From Gammaproteobacteria bacterium (lineage in GTDB: Bacteria; Pseudomonadota; Gammaproteobacteria; Eutrophobiales; Eutrophobiaceae): a stretch of 13,825 bases of DNA. Of this stretch, positions 1 to 7,339 are shown piece after piece. Where the stretch lies: contig JABHFC010000338.1 of assembly GCA_018676275.1 (NCBI GenBank), forward strand, positions 1 to 13,825, given 5' to 3'. Every line of letters begins with the position of its first letter. Position 1 is the first letter of the stretch. The translations under genes were made by a program, and so were the position numbers. The notes under the pieces were generated by a model. It was not told the origin of the DNA. It saw only the letters and a program-made list of their open reading frames with translations, and ran no database searches.

Positions 1-607
1 ACCCGCTATTGACGTCACTTTCGCAGCCGGTATCAGGACTCTGTTACGTCAGGATCCGGATATAATCATGGTCGGTGAGATTCGCGATAAGGAGACAGCA
101 GAAGTGGCGATTCAGGCATCTTTGACCGGTCATCTGGTGCTCTCCAGTCTCCACACAAATAGTGCACCAGCAACCATTTCCCGCCTGATTGAAATAGGCG
201 CTCAGCCTTATCTGGTCGGCGCAACATTGCGTGGAGTATTAGCACAGAGGTTGATAAGAACTCTTTGCCCTCATTGCAAAACACCTGGTGGCGTGGATGC
301 CAAAGCCTGGAATACGCTTGTTGCTCCTGCAAAAGTAAAATTACCTGTTAATGCTTTTCAACCAACTGGCTGCGACGAATGTCGTCACACAGGCTATCTG
401 GGCCGCATTGGTATCTACGAGGCCCTGATGGTTGACAGTGATTTACGAAAACTGATTAATTCCACATCCGAGTTGGACAAATATAATAGTGCTGCCATAA
501 AACAGGGAATGCGCAGTCTCCGCATCAGTGGCGCTCAAAAAATTGCTGAAGGTCTGACAACCCTCGAAGAAATTTATTCTGTTATACCACCTGATAAGAA
601 CGATTAG
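1..607 (+). CDS. GspE/PilB-type secretion or pilus assembly ATPase, C-terminal part (5' end outside window)
   Basis: About 201 C-terminal residues are visible, read in the frame starting at base 2 and ending with TAG at 605-607. The reading frame is open to the window edge, so the ATG at 68 is internal, not a start. Visible family motifs are the Walker B region (DPDIIMVGEIRD), the His-box-like stretch GHLVLSSLHTNSA, and GVLAQRLIRTLCPHC followed by CDEC, a four-cysteine zinc site typical of GspE and PilB. The end (GLTTLEEIYSV) is also typical. Such hexameric cytoplasmic ATPases power pseudopilus or pilus assembly in type II secretion and type IV pilus machines. The wording around the His box and LAQRLIRTLCP leans toward GspE, but PilB or MshE cannot be excluded without the N-terminus and neighbours. 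Walker A lies outside the window. Confidence 0.9.
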   Translation, partial: PAIDVTFAAGIRTLLRQDPDIIMVGEIRDKETAEVAIQASLTGHLVLSSLHTNSAPATISRLIEIGAQPYLVGATLRGVLAQRLIRTLCPHCKTPGGVDAKAWNTLVAPAKVKLPVNAFQPTGCDECRHTGYLGRIGIYEALMVDSDLRKLINSTSELDKYNSAAIKQGMRSLRISGAQKIAEGLTTLEEIYSVIPPDKND

Positions 608-673
608 TTGCTTCCTCGCCTGTTAGTTCAGGTTTCTCTGGTGAAAAGTAAGTTATTTAACAAAGACTTCGGT

Positions 674-779
674 CCATCCCTGGCGAGACATTTATATCTT
701 CGCTTAGCTCCGACCTCGCCATCCCCTGGCTCGGCGTTCGCGCGGAAAAGACACATTTAGTGTCTTTTCTCATTCGCGC
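674..779. repeat. Intergenic cluster of short direct and inverted repeats
   Basis: This 172-bp gap between the ATPase and xerD holds several short repeats. CCATCCCTGGC (674-684) recurs with one added C at 719-730. TGGCGAG (681-687) is inverted as CTCGCCA (715-721). TTCGCGC (737-743) recurs exactly at 773-779, on either side of a perfect hairpin (745-769). The composition is more GC-rich than the surrounding intergenic DNA. It may be a copy of a dispersed REP-like intergenic element, but one copy alone cannot show that. I see no coding potential. Confidence 0.4.
745..769. terminator. Perfect hairpin, probable terminator downstream of xerD
   Basis: GAAAAGACAC (745-754) pairs perfectly with GTGTCTTTTC (760-769) around an ATTTA loop. 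The arms carry A and T runs on both outer sides, so it could act in both directions. It begins 11 bases beyond the xerD stop on the minus strand and lies 138 bases after the ATPase stop on the plus strand. The T run is only four long, so its strength is uncertain. Confidence 0.6.
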
Positions 780-1694
780 TCACCCCCTCGGATGGTGTTC
801 GGCGTGGAGTTCTTTTAGTCGTTCCCGTGCAACATGGGTATATATTTGGGTGGTAGATATATCACTGTGTCCTAATAACATCTGCACTACTCTCAGATCC
901 GCGCCATGATTCAACAAATGCGTGGCAAATGCATGACGAAGTACATGCGGGGATATGTTTTTATGAATACCCGCAATCAGGCTGTGCCGTTTGATCGCAT
1001 GCCAGAATGTTTGTCGGGCCATCAATTTTCCACGATTACTCGGAAACATAACGTCGTTCGCTTCGTTTTTAAACAGATTGATCCTGGCCTCACGCTGATA
1101 TTTTTCCAGCCAAAACACAGCTTCTTCACCCAGTGGAACCAGTCGCTCCTTATTTCCCTTACCCATCACCCGGACAACACCCTGGCGTAAATTTACCTGG
1201 CTTAGTCGTAGCCCAACGAGTTCTGACACTCGCAAACCCGTTGCATACAATACTTCTAACATCGCACGATCGCGCAATCCGAGATCTGTTGATGTATCTG
1301 GTGCCTTGATCAGCGCTTCTACCTCGTCTTCAGTTAGTGATTTTGGTAGAGGTCTGCCCAAACGAGGAGATTCGATTTTTGCCGCTGGATCGTGAGCCAT
1401 CTCACCTTCCCTGACAAGATATTCATATAATCGTCGTATACTTGATAAACGTCGGGCAGAGGTTCTCGCTGATCGCGTACCTTGTTCTGACAGATAGGCG
1501 AGTATTTCTGTCGATTGAACTTCTGAAATTTTCTGGGGTTTCTCAGATAACCATGAAGCAAAAGCGTATAAGTCGCTTCGATACGCCTGCAATGTATTCT
1601 CACTAAGCCCACGTTCCATCCATAGATTGTCGAGAAAATTATCTATAGTGGATCTGGAGTGTTCCGTCAGACTTGTGTTATTTGAAGTGCTCAT
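780..1694 (-). CDS. xerD: Tyrosine recombinase XerD
   Basis: A 304-residue protein, close to the 298 residues of E. coli XerD. XerD and XerC act together at the dif site, under FtsK control, to resolve chromosome dimers at cell division. The N-terminal SAM-like core-binding domain covers about residues 17-100 and the catalytic domain about 115-300. All six catalytic residues are visible: R155 (ATGLRVSEL), K179 (GKGNKER), H250 and R253 (SPHVLRH), H276 (LLGHSD) and the nucleophile Y285 (QIYTHV). Their spacing matches E. coli XerD. The C-terminus (HHPRG) also favours XerD over XerC. The ATG at 1694 adds roughly ten residues before the usual XerD start and has no clear Shine-Dalgarno sequence, so the exact start is open. 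A weak -10 (TATGAT, 1723-1718) lies upstream. It is separated from rplS by a terminator and so is probably transcribed alone. Confidence 0.97.
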   Translation of the reverse strand: MSTSNNTSLTEHSRSTIDNFLDNLWMERGLSENTLQAYRSDLYAFASWLSEKPQKISEVQSTEILAYLSEQGTRSARTSARRLSSIRRLYEYLVREGEMAHDPAAKIESPRLGRPLPKSLTEDEVEALIKAPDTSTDLGLRDRAMLEVLYATGLRVSELVGLRLSQVNLRQGVVRVMGKGNKERLVPLGEEAVFWLEKYQREARINLFKNEANDVMFPSNRGKLMARQTFWHAIKRHSLIAGIHKNISPHVLRHAFATHLLNHGADLRVVQMLLGHSDISTTQIYTHVARERLKELHAEHHPRG

Positions 1695-1760
1695 ATGATT
1701 TATGTAACAACAGCATAATCATAGGCTAATTAATGCCGAGGTGAAACCAGCTTATAGCAG

Positions 1761-1793
1761 ACAAAAAAATCTCCCGCTTTACGGGAGATTTTA
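1761..1793 (-). terminator. Intrinsic terminator of the rpsP-rimM-trmD-rplS operon
   Basis: Read on the minus strand, an 11-bp perfect stem (1792-1782 with 1776-1766, GC-rich in the loop-proximal half) closes a 5-base loop and is followed by a run of seven T (1769-1763). This is a textbook rho-independent terminator. It starts about 43 bases after the rplS stop and lies upstream of xerD, so it should insulate xerD from the ribosomal operon. Confidence 0.92.
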
Positions 1794-1835
1794 TCTTGCT
1801 CAATTTGCAGCCTGGGAAGTCTGGAAAGTGAATTC

Positions 1836-2195
1836 CTATTTCGTAGAAGGCTTCAACTTCTCTTTGATACGTGCTGCCTTTCCGCGTAATTCGCGCATGT
1901 AATACAGTTTGGCCTGGCGTACATCGCCACGTCTTTTTACAACAATATCTGCAATCGACTGACTGTGTGTCTGGAACACACGTTCTACACCTTCTCCGTA
2001 GGAAATCTTCCGTACTGTGAATGCCGAATTCAAACCACGATTACGTTTTGCAATTACAACACCTTCAAATGCCTGTAAACGCTCACGTTCTCCATCCTTT
2101 ACTTTCACCTGAACGATGACCGTATCACCAGGGCTAAAGTCAGGTAATTCTGACTTCATTTGTTCTGCATCTAGTTGTTCAATTATATTGCCCAT
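1836..2195 (-). CDS. rplS: 50S ribosomal protein L19
   Basis: Last gene of the rpsP-rimM-trmD-rplS operon. L19 sits at the 30S-50S interface of the ribosome. With the start chosen here the product is 119 residues, against 115 in E. coli. Family sequence is obvious: FSPGDTVIVQVKV, RLQAFEGVVIAKRNRGL, FTVRKISYGEGVERVFQTHS and KRRGDVRQAKLYYMRE. I start at the ATG at 2195 because GGAG lies a proper distance upstream (minus strand, about 2204-2201) and the protein then begins MGNIIEQL, as in relatives. A longer reading from a TTG at 2207 would put that Shine-Dalgarno sequence inside the coding region. It follows trmD by 23 bases. Confidence 0.97.
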   Translation of the reverse strand: MGNIIEQLDAEQMKSELPDFSPGDTVIVQVKVKDGERERLQAFEGVVIAKRNRGLNSAFTVRKISYGEGVERVFQTHSQSIADIVVKRRGDVRQAKLYYMRELRGKAARIKEKLKPSTK

Positions 2196-2218
2196 GTTTG
2201 GCTCCAAAAGTATCTAAG

Positions 2219-2971
2219 TTAATTTGTATCTTCTTTATGCTGCTGATGAATAAATTCATCAAGCAAGCGTGTCTGCTCTTCATCCAATTGTAACTCATTC
2301 AACAGATCCGGGCGTCTTTGCCAGGTTCGTCCAAGTGCCTGTTGTAATCGCCAAAGCCGTATCTGTTCATGATTCCCACTATTCAGTACTTCAGGTATTG
2401 AAAGCCCGTCTATCTTTTCTGGTCTCGTGTAGTGCGGGCAATCCAGTAAACCCTGACTAAACGAATCCTGTTCTGATGAGTCCTCATGTCCCAATACCCC
2501 GGGAATCGTTCTGCTCATTGCATCAATAACTACCATGGCAGCTAATTCCCCACCACTAAGTACATAATCACCAATAGACCATTCTGCATCGATCTCATTG
2601 GCCATCAAACGTTCATCTATCCCTTCGTATCGGCCGGCAAGCAGTATAAGTTCGAGATCTTCCTGTCCCAGAACAAGATCATCCTGTATTAATTTGCTGC
2701 CCTGCGGTGACAGATAAACCACTTTTGCCATCGGTAAAGCCGAGCGCGCATCCCTTATCGCATCCCGCAACGGTTCAAATCGCATAAGCATACCGGGACC
2801 ACCACCGTAAGGGCGGTCATCAACTGTCCGGTGCACATCCTGAGTATAATCCCGTGGGTTATAAGTCGACAAAATTAAGTTATTGTTGTCCACCGCCCTT
2901 CCGGTAATGCCATACTCCGTTATTGCACTAAACATTTCCGGGAACAAGGTAATTACTGCGACACGCAACAT
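2219..2971 (-). CDS. trmD: tRNA (guanine-N1)-methyltransferase TrmD
   Basis: A 250-residue SPOUT-class methyltransferase (E. coli 255). It uses S-adenosylmethionine to make m1G37 next to the anticodon of tRNAs reading CNN codons, which prevents +1 frameshifting. The knotted SAM site is visible as YLSPQG (86-91), GRYEGIDER (113-121) and SIGDYVLSGGE (132-142). R154 and D169, the catalytic positions of the E. coli enzyme, fall at the same numbers here. The C-terminal part contains LLDCPHYTRPE and RTWQRRPDLL, which bind tRNA in the family. Its ATG abuts the rimM TAG with no gap, and a GGTGAG ribosome-binding sequence lies inside the end of rimM, so translation is probably coupled. Confidence 0.98.
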   Translation of the reverse strand: MLRVAVITLFPEMFSAITEYGITGRAVDNNNLILSTYNPRDYTQDVHRTVDDRPYGGGPGMLMRFEPLRDAIRDARSALPMAKVVYLSPQGSKLIQDDLVLGQEDLELILLAGRYEGIDERLMANEIDAEWSIGDYVLSGGELAAMVVIDAMSRTIPGVLGHEDSSEQDSFSQGLLDCPHYTRPEKIDGLSIPEVLNSGNHEQIRLWRLQQALGRTWQRRPDLLNELQLDEEQTRLLDEFIHQQHKEDTN

Positions 2972-3496
2972 CTATATGTACTCACCATCCCAGTCTACCC
3001 TCATTTGTCCCTGTTCCTCATCAATCTGCTTTATTACGCTACCTTTAAGCAATGGGATCAAATATCGTTCATCTCCTTTTACTACAAGCACATCGTTGGC
3101 GCCGGTTTCCTGTATCTCTACTACCGTGCCCAAAATATCATCAGCCTGATTCACGACTTTCAGTCCGATCAAATCGCACCAGTAATATTCATCTTCTGCG
3201 AGTTTCGGTAGTTGCTCCCGCGCCACAGAAATTCCCAAACCGACAAACGCTTGTGCTGCATCTCTATCGTCTACACCATCAAAGTGTGCAATTAGGCCTT
3301 TACTTTGAGGTTTCCATTCACTCACCTTTTGCATCACCCATGAGCCATTGGCATGCTTTATCGACCAGGGAATATAGGAAAATATGTTTTCTCGAGGTCG
3401 ACTATAGGAAAATATCTTCAGCCAACCATTAACACCATGAAGTCCGCTAATCCGGCCTAATATGATGCGTTTATCTTCATCGTTATCGGCCTTCAC
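2972..3496 (-). CDS. rimM: Ribosome maturation factor RimM
   Basis: A 174-residue protein (E. coli 182) that assists late 30S assembly, binding near S19 and the 16S rRNA head. The N-terminal RimM barrel begins IILGRISGLHGVNGWLKIFS (about 10-29). The PRC-barrel occupies roughly 100-170, with YYWCDLIGLKVV and the signature ETGANDVLVV, ending LIPLLKGSVIKQI. The start is GTG at 3496, preceded by AGAGGT only a few bases upstream. It lies between rpsP and trmD, as in most gammaproteobacteria, with 61 bases after rpsP and none before trmD. Confidence 0.97.
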   Translation of the reverse strand: MKADNDEDKRIILGRISGLHGVNGWLKIFSYSRPRENIFSYIPWSIKHANGSWVMQKVSEWKPQSKGLIAHFDGVDDRDAAQAFVGLGISVAREQLPKLAEDEYYWCDLIGLKVVNQADDILGTVVEIQETGANDVLVVKGDERYLIPLLKGSVIKQIDEEQGQMRVDWDGEYI

Positions 3497-3557
3497 TTTA
3501 CCTCTACACTGTACTTATAATTCCTACATTCTCGAAAGAGATAGGTAACATTCAAGC

Positions 3558-3812
3558 TTAAGCGGCGGCTTTTTCTTCACTTAGTTTAAATAACTTAGCA
3601 ACACGCTCAGATGTCTGGGCTCCCTGTGACATCCAGTATTTCGCGCGCTCGTGATCAACCCGCAATTCTTCCTCTTTACCGGAAGCGATTGGGTTATAAA
3701 AACCGATTCGTTCGATATAACGTCCATCACGCTTGTTACGTGAGTCAGTGACAACGATGTGATAGAAGGGTCGCTTTTTAGCTCCCTTGCGTGATAATCG
3801 AATTGTTACCAT
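3558..3812 (-). CDS. rpsP: 30S ribosomal protein S16
   Basis: First gene of the operon, 84 residues (E. coli 82). S16 binds 16S rRNA early in 30S assembly. The sequence is diagnostic: MVTIRLSRKGAKKRPFYHIVV, then DSRNKRDGRYIERIGFYNP and AKYWMSQGAQTSERV. The ATG at 3812 has TGAGG upstream, about 12 bases away, so the spacing is slightly long. The ffh gene that often sits upstream of rpsP is absent here; instead fau is divergently oriented. Confidence 0.98.
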   Translation of the reverse strand: MVTIRLSRKGAKKRPFYHIVVTDSRNKRDGRYIERIGFYNPIASGKEEELRVDHERAKYWMSQGAQTSERVAKLFKLSEEKAAA

Positions 3813-4093
3813 TCAGTACTTAACCTCATTAGTTTACTAAGACGCCCGCGCGCCCAGCTCGGAAAAAGGACGGTATTGTAAGGGAAATTAAGCAAAAAGA
3901 AAGGGCGAACAGGCACTTAGTTGTTATTCAATCCACAACGACTATACGCAGCGGGGTAGAGAAAAGTGCTAAATATCGGATGATGATTGCGACCATGCTA
4001 TGATTTGACTAGTTTTCAACTTAATTCTTGTTAGCAAGTTTAATATTTAAATATATGTTTTTATTATATATTCTCAAGCTATTAATGTGATTT
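3813..4093. promoter_or_regulatory. Divergent control region between rpsP and fau
   Basis: A 281-bp gene-free stretch. On the minus strand TACAAT (3880-3875) is a good -10 candidate for the ribosomal operon, though its -35 at 17-bp spacing (CTTTCT) is poor; a GC-rich segment (3841-3861) would form the early leader. Close to the rpsP ribosome-binding site lies TTAGT-TT-ACTAA (3829-3840), a short interrupted palindrome. On the plus strand TTGTTA (4028-4033), an 18-base spacer and TATATG (4052-4057) form a weak promoter candidate for fau in a very AT-rich tract (4041-4072). TTGACT (4005-4010) also occurs but lacks a matching -10. I cannot recognise a structured RNA here. Confidence 0.4.
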
Positions 4094-4678
4094 ATGAACT
4101 CCATACATACGCGAAAAAATAGTCTCCGAAAGCAACTTAAACAGTTGCGTAATGAAATTTCTGAGCCTTCAAGACTGCAAAAAAATCTAGCCATTCAGCA
4201 AACACTCCTGTCTCAAATGGATATTCTGGCTGCAAAATCGGTGTTTTGCTTTATTTCTTACGGTACGGAAGTTCATACACATGACCTCATCAGGCAATTA
4301 TTGGCTCGGGGAAAACAACTTGCTGTACCCAAAATAATTGATTCAAACTATATGACGGCAATCCCCTTCCGGAATTGGGATGAATTAAAACCGGGTCAAT
4401 TAGGCATTTTGACGCCACCTGCTAATTCGGCAATGACGGGAACATTTGATGTTGTTATTACCCCTGGACTGGCATTTTCAGAAAGCGGAAGCCGCCTCGG
4501 TTTTGGTCGAGGCTATTACGACAAATGGTTTCAGAATAATGAAGTCGGAACGAAAATCGCTCTCGCTTACGAATTACAAATTGTCGATGATTTGCCTGTA
4601 GATGAATATGACATAAGTGTGGATTATATTATTACTGAAGAGAGGCTGATCAAAGTGCCGAAACTTACTTCTACCTGA
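4094..4678 (+). CDS. fau: 5-formyltetrahydrofolate cyclo-ligase
   Basis: A 194-residue protein of the MTHFS (YgfA/Fau) family. The enzyme uses ATP to convert 5-formyltetrahydrofolate to 5,10-methenyltetrahydrofolate, recycling an inhibitory storage folate in the cytoplasm. Family features are the basic N-terminus LRKQLKQLR (11-19), the nucleotide and folate loop SRLGFGRGYYDKW (133-145), and the closing LPVDEYDISVDYIITEE (167-183), where relatives have a near-identical pattern. The length is normal. ATG at 4094 is the first start in frame giving the usual N-terminus, although no clear Shine-Dalgarno sequence precedes it. It converges on argS with 4 bp between the stop codons and no visible terminator. 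Confidence 0.95.
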   Translation: MNSIHTRKNSLRKQLKQLRNEISEPSRLQKNLAIQQTLLSQMDILAAKSVFCFISYGTEVHTHDLIRQLLARGKQLAVPKIIDSNYMTAIPFRNWDELKPGQLGILTPPANSAMTGTFDVVITPGLAFSESGSRLGFGRGYYDKWFQNNEVGTKIALAYELQIVDDLPVDEYDISVDYIITEERLIKVPKLTST

Positions 4679-4682
4679 ATCT

Positions 4683-6434
4683 CTACATCTGCTCTACAGT
4701 TTCAATCCCTAGCAATCCCAGGCCATCTTTGATAACTCGGGCACTCAAATCACAAAGAGCCAATCTGCTATTGCGCACATCTTTCTCAATCCCATCTTTC
4801 AGGATCGGACAGGCCTCGTAAAATGAATGAAAACATGATGCTAGTTCATACAAAAAAGTGCACAAACGATGAGGCTCCAGACGCTCTGTAACCGCCTCCA
4901 CAGCTGCCGCATATTGAAACAGTTTTAAAGCCAGAGTCCTCTCAGATGAGGCTTGAATAATCACAGCACCTTTGTCTATCGTTTGACGTTCGATGTCACC
5001 TTTACGAAATATTGACAATATTCGTACATACGCATTTTGTAGATAGGGCGCTGTATTACCATCCAGAGCCAGCATTCTATCCCAATCAAATACATAATCC
5101 TTTATTCTGTCATTAGAAAGATCTGCATATTTCAGAGCTGCTATGCTGATGACTTTTGCCGCTTCCTGACGCTGTTTTTCAGGCATTTCCGAATTCTTTT
5201 TTTCAATCACTGATGCGGTTTTCAATTCTGCCTCATCCAGTAAATCGACCAGTTTAATAGTGCCACCATCTCTGGTCTTGAAAGGTTTTCGATTTGGGCC
5301 CAACACTGTACCAAAAGGCATATGATCCAGTTTTACATCTTCTGCTGCCCATCCCGCGCGTCTGACAGCTGCGAACAACATGGCAAAATGCTGTGATTGT
5401 CGTGCATCTGTGACATAAATTAAGCGTCCCGCCTGCAATTCATTGAGACGATATCGTACTGCAGCGATGTCAGTGGTTGCATATAGATAAGCACCATCAC
5501 TTTTGCGCACAATCATTGGCAAAGGTTTATCATCTCGGTCTTTAAAGCCATCGAGAAAGATCACGCCTGCACCTTCACTGATTTCCAGCAATTTGATTTC
5601 TTCAAGATCAGAAATCACTTTATCAAGCAGTGGATTATAAAAACTTTCCGGGCAGTTATCTGTCTCCTCAAGCAACACACCCAGTCTTTTATATACCTGG
5701 CTAAAATGAAGCATGGATTCATCTACCAGGTAACGCCATAATTTCAACGTGTACTCATCCCCTCCCTGCAAATTAACAACCCTTTTTCTGGATCGATCTG
5801 CAAATTCTGCATCCTGATCAAATTTTTGTTTCGCCTGCTGATACAGTAACTCCAGATCACCAATAGAAGTATGAGTAGCCTTTTCATCCCAGCCTGAATC
5901 AATCAGATACTCTATTAACATTCCAAATTGTGTACCCCAGTCGCCCATGTGATTTTGTCGGATCACCTTATGACCTTGCGCCATCAGAATACGCACAATC
6001 GCATCACCAATTACTGTCGAACGCAGATGCCCTACATGCATTTCCTTTGCAACATTAGGAGCTGAATAATCAACAACTATTGTTTCTGGTGTTTCAGCAG
6101 GTTTTATACCTAGATTTACATCCTCTGCCATAACCTGTATTTGCGCGTTAACAAGGGAGTTTTCCAGATACAGATTAATAAACCCAGGACCGGCTATCTC
6201 TACCTTGGCGCAGATATTGTCCAGCGCCAGATTTTCGACAATTGCATTAGCAATATTTCGAGGTTTATCCCCTATCTTTTTTGCCAGGCTCATGGCGATA
6301 TTGGCCTGGTAATCACCAAACTCAGGATTATTTGTGACATTAATTAGAGGATCAACATCACGATGCTCAGCACCGTAGGCTGCTTCAATAGCCAGGGCGA
6401 ATTTTTCTGCAAAAATAGATTTAAGATCAGTCAT
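4683..6434 (-). CDS. argS: Arginyl-tRNA synthetase
   Basis: A 583-residue class I aminoacyl-tRNA synthetase (E. coli 577). It charges tRNA-Arg with arginine, and needs the tRNA for amino-acid activation. The N-terminal Add-1 domain covers about 1-110. The HIGH motif is HVGH (133-136) in SAPNVAKEMHVGHLRST. The KMSKS loop is the degenerate form usual for ArgRS, here GPNRKPFKTRDGGTIKL (379-395). The anticodon-binding helical domain begins near 460 with APYLQNAYVRI, and the protein ends in the conserved methionine (IETVEQM). The ATG at 6434 follows a run of C with no Shine-Dalgarno sequence, yet it gives the expected N-terminus. The neighbours suggest a single-gene transcript. Confidence 0.98.
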   Translation of the reverse strand: MTDLKSIFAEKFALAIEAAYGAEHRDVDPLINVTNNPEFGDYQANIAMSLAKKIGDKPRNIANAIVENLALDNICAKVEIAGPGFINLYLENSLVNAQIQVMAEDVNLGIKPAETPETIVVDYSAPNVAKEMHVGHLRSTVIGDAIVRILMAQGHKVIRQNHMGDWGTQFGMLIEYLIDSGWDEKATHTSIGDLELLYQQAKQKFDQDAEFADRSRKRVVNLQGGDEYTLKLWRYLVDESMLHFSQVYKRLGVLLEETDNCPESFYNPLLDKVISDLEEIKLLEISEGAGVIFLDGFKDRDDKPLPMIVRKSDGAYLYATTDIAAVRYRLNELQAGRLIYVTDARQSQHFAMLFAAVRRAGWAAEDVKLDHMPFGTVLGPNRKPFKTRDGGTIKLVDLLDEAELKTASVIEKKNSEMPEKQRQEAAKVISIAALKYADLSNDRIKDYVFDWDRMLALDGNTAPYLQNAYVRILSIFRKGDIERQTIDKGAVIIQASSERTLALKLFQYAAAVEAVTERLEPHRLCTFLYELASCFHSFYEACPILKDGIEKDVRNSRLALCDLSARVIKDGLGLLGIETVEQM

Positions 6435-6514
6435 GGGGGCGCTATGGTGTCTGTATCAGATGACTTCGTCAATAATACCTTGTCTAATCATCAATACCAG
6501 TTGGAATAATGCCG

Positions 6515-7237
6515 TTATAGTCTCTCAAACAGCTTCAATTCCGTGACTAACTCAGCCCGACTCAAAGCATCATTGGTGCTTGTTTCAGTTAAAACTGATT
6601 TCACAAGCCCTACCCCAGGTGCATACCAGTTAGTTTGGTCAATTTCGACTAAAGCCCGGCCGATATTATTGTTTCCTCTAATAAATGCAAAACCGTTGGT
6701 ATGCAAACGCAGGCAATTCTGAAATTCACCAGCCTTTACCTTTATCACATCGTCATTAGATTCAATTATGTTCTTCACAGGTATTTTTGCTCTCATTTGC
6801 ATGTTGCCATTTTCTGAAGGTTTGCCTGTAGTTAAGATCTGTGTGGAAACAATGCTTTCCCATTCGCTTCCAACATCAATGTTAGCAGGTAAGATTAACT
6901 GTTCGTCCTCAATTTTTTTCAATGAAGCACCATCGGCTACAATGAAACCGATGCGAATAATACCCAGGTTATTTTTTTGATACAGAAATTGAGTGCCGGT
7001 TAATGATTGCTGTATATAGGTTGTCTCTCCCTCGATAATTCGCGATGGCAAACTAATTAATAAAAGCCTTTTAAACGATGTCGTTCCCATGCTTGTCGCC
7101 GTAATGTCGTATCTCCAGTGCTTAGCTTTGCTCAAAGGAAAATAACTGGTGTCAGGACCAGTGCAGGCGTTTGTCAGAAAAAAAAGAACCAACAGGCAAA
7201 AACAACTTAAGTAACTGTTAGCCTGTGAATTCATCAT
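6515..7237 (-). CDS. Predicted outer-membrane or periplasmic lipoprotein of unknown function
   Basis: 240 residues, not assigned to a named family. The N-terminus has a short polar stretch, a hydrophobic core (about 10-22) and then NAC with cysteine at 25, consistent with a signal-peptidase II lipoprotein. The lipobox is imperfect: threonine rather than leucine at -3 and asparagine at -2. After it comes YFPLSKAKHWRYD, resembling the 'YFPL..G..W.Y' opening of many proteobacterial lipoproteins, and near the end NWYAPGVGLVKSV, another recurring motif of such proteins. The middle looks beta-rich. Two ATGs in tandem (7237 and 7234) could serve as start; neither has a strong Shine-Dalgarno sequence. 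It lies 102 bases downstream of the transporter gene on the same strand, with a weak 5-bp hairpin (7268-7282) between, so co-transcription is possible but not shown. Confidence 0.7.
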   Translation of the reverse strand: MMNSQANSYLSCFCLLVLFFLTNACTGPDTSYFPLSKAKHWRYDITATSMGTTSFKRLLLISLPSRIIEGETTYIQQSLTGTQFLYQKNNLGIIRIGFIVADGASLKKIEDEQLILPANIDVGSEWESIVSTQILTTGKPSENGNMQMRAKIPVKNIIESNDDVIKVKAGEFQNCLRLHTNGFAFIRGNNNIGRALVEIDQTNWYAPGVGLVKSVLTETSTNDALSRAELVTELKLFERL

Positions 7238-7339
7238 TTATCACTAAAAGTAAATAACTCCATTTAATGCTCTGCATGAGCAAGCAATCTTGAGTATTAA
7301 AATATTCCAGCTGCTACCCGTAACTTGTCATTATTAATT

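Noticed and set aside
68..607. Reading the ATG at 68 as the start of the first gene
   Set aside because: The frame is open to base 2 and the upstream codons encode family sequence (TFAAGIRTLLRQ) that continues into the Walker B motif, so this is an internal methionine of a truncated gene.
906..1190. Plus-strand 94-codon frame opposite xerD
   Set aside because: It is antisense to the conserved catalytic domain of xerD and shows no independent coding signs.
2196..2207. TTG at 2207 as the rplS start
   Set aside because: It overlaps the GGAG ribosome-binding site of the ATG at 2195, and L19 proteins begin at the later methionine.
3052..3432. Plus-strand 126-codon frame opposite rimM
   Set aside because: It lies wholly antisense to a well-identified rimM, has no ribosome-binding site and no recognisable protein features.
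3850..4090. 6S RNA upstream of fau
   Set aside because: The location is right for gammaproteobacteria, but I find no complementary ends or central-bubble sequence like known 6S RNAs, and the fau-proximal side is AT-rich throughout.
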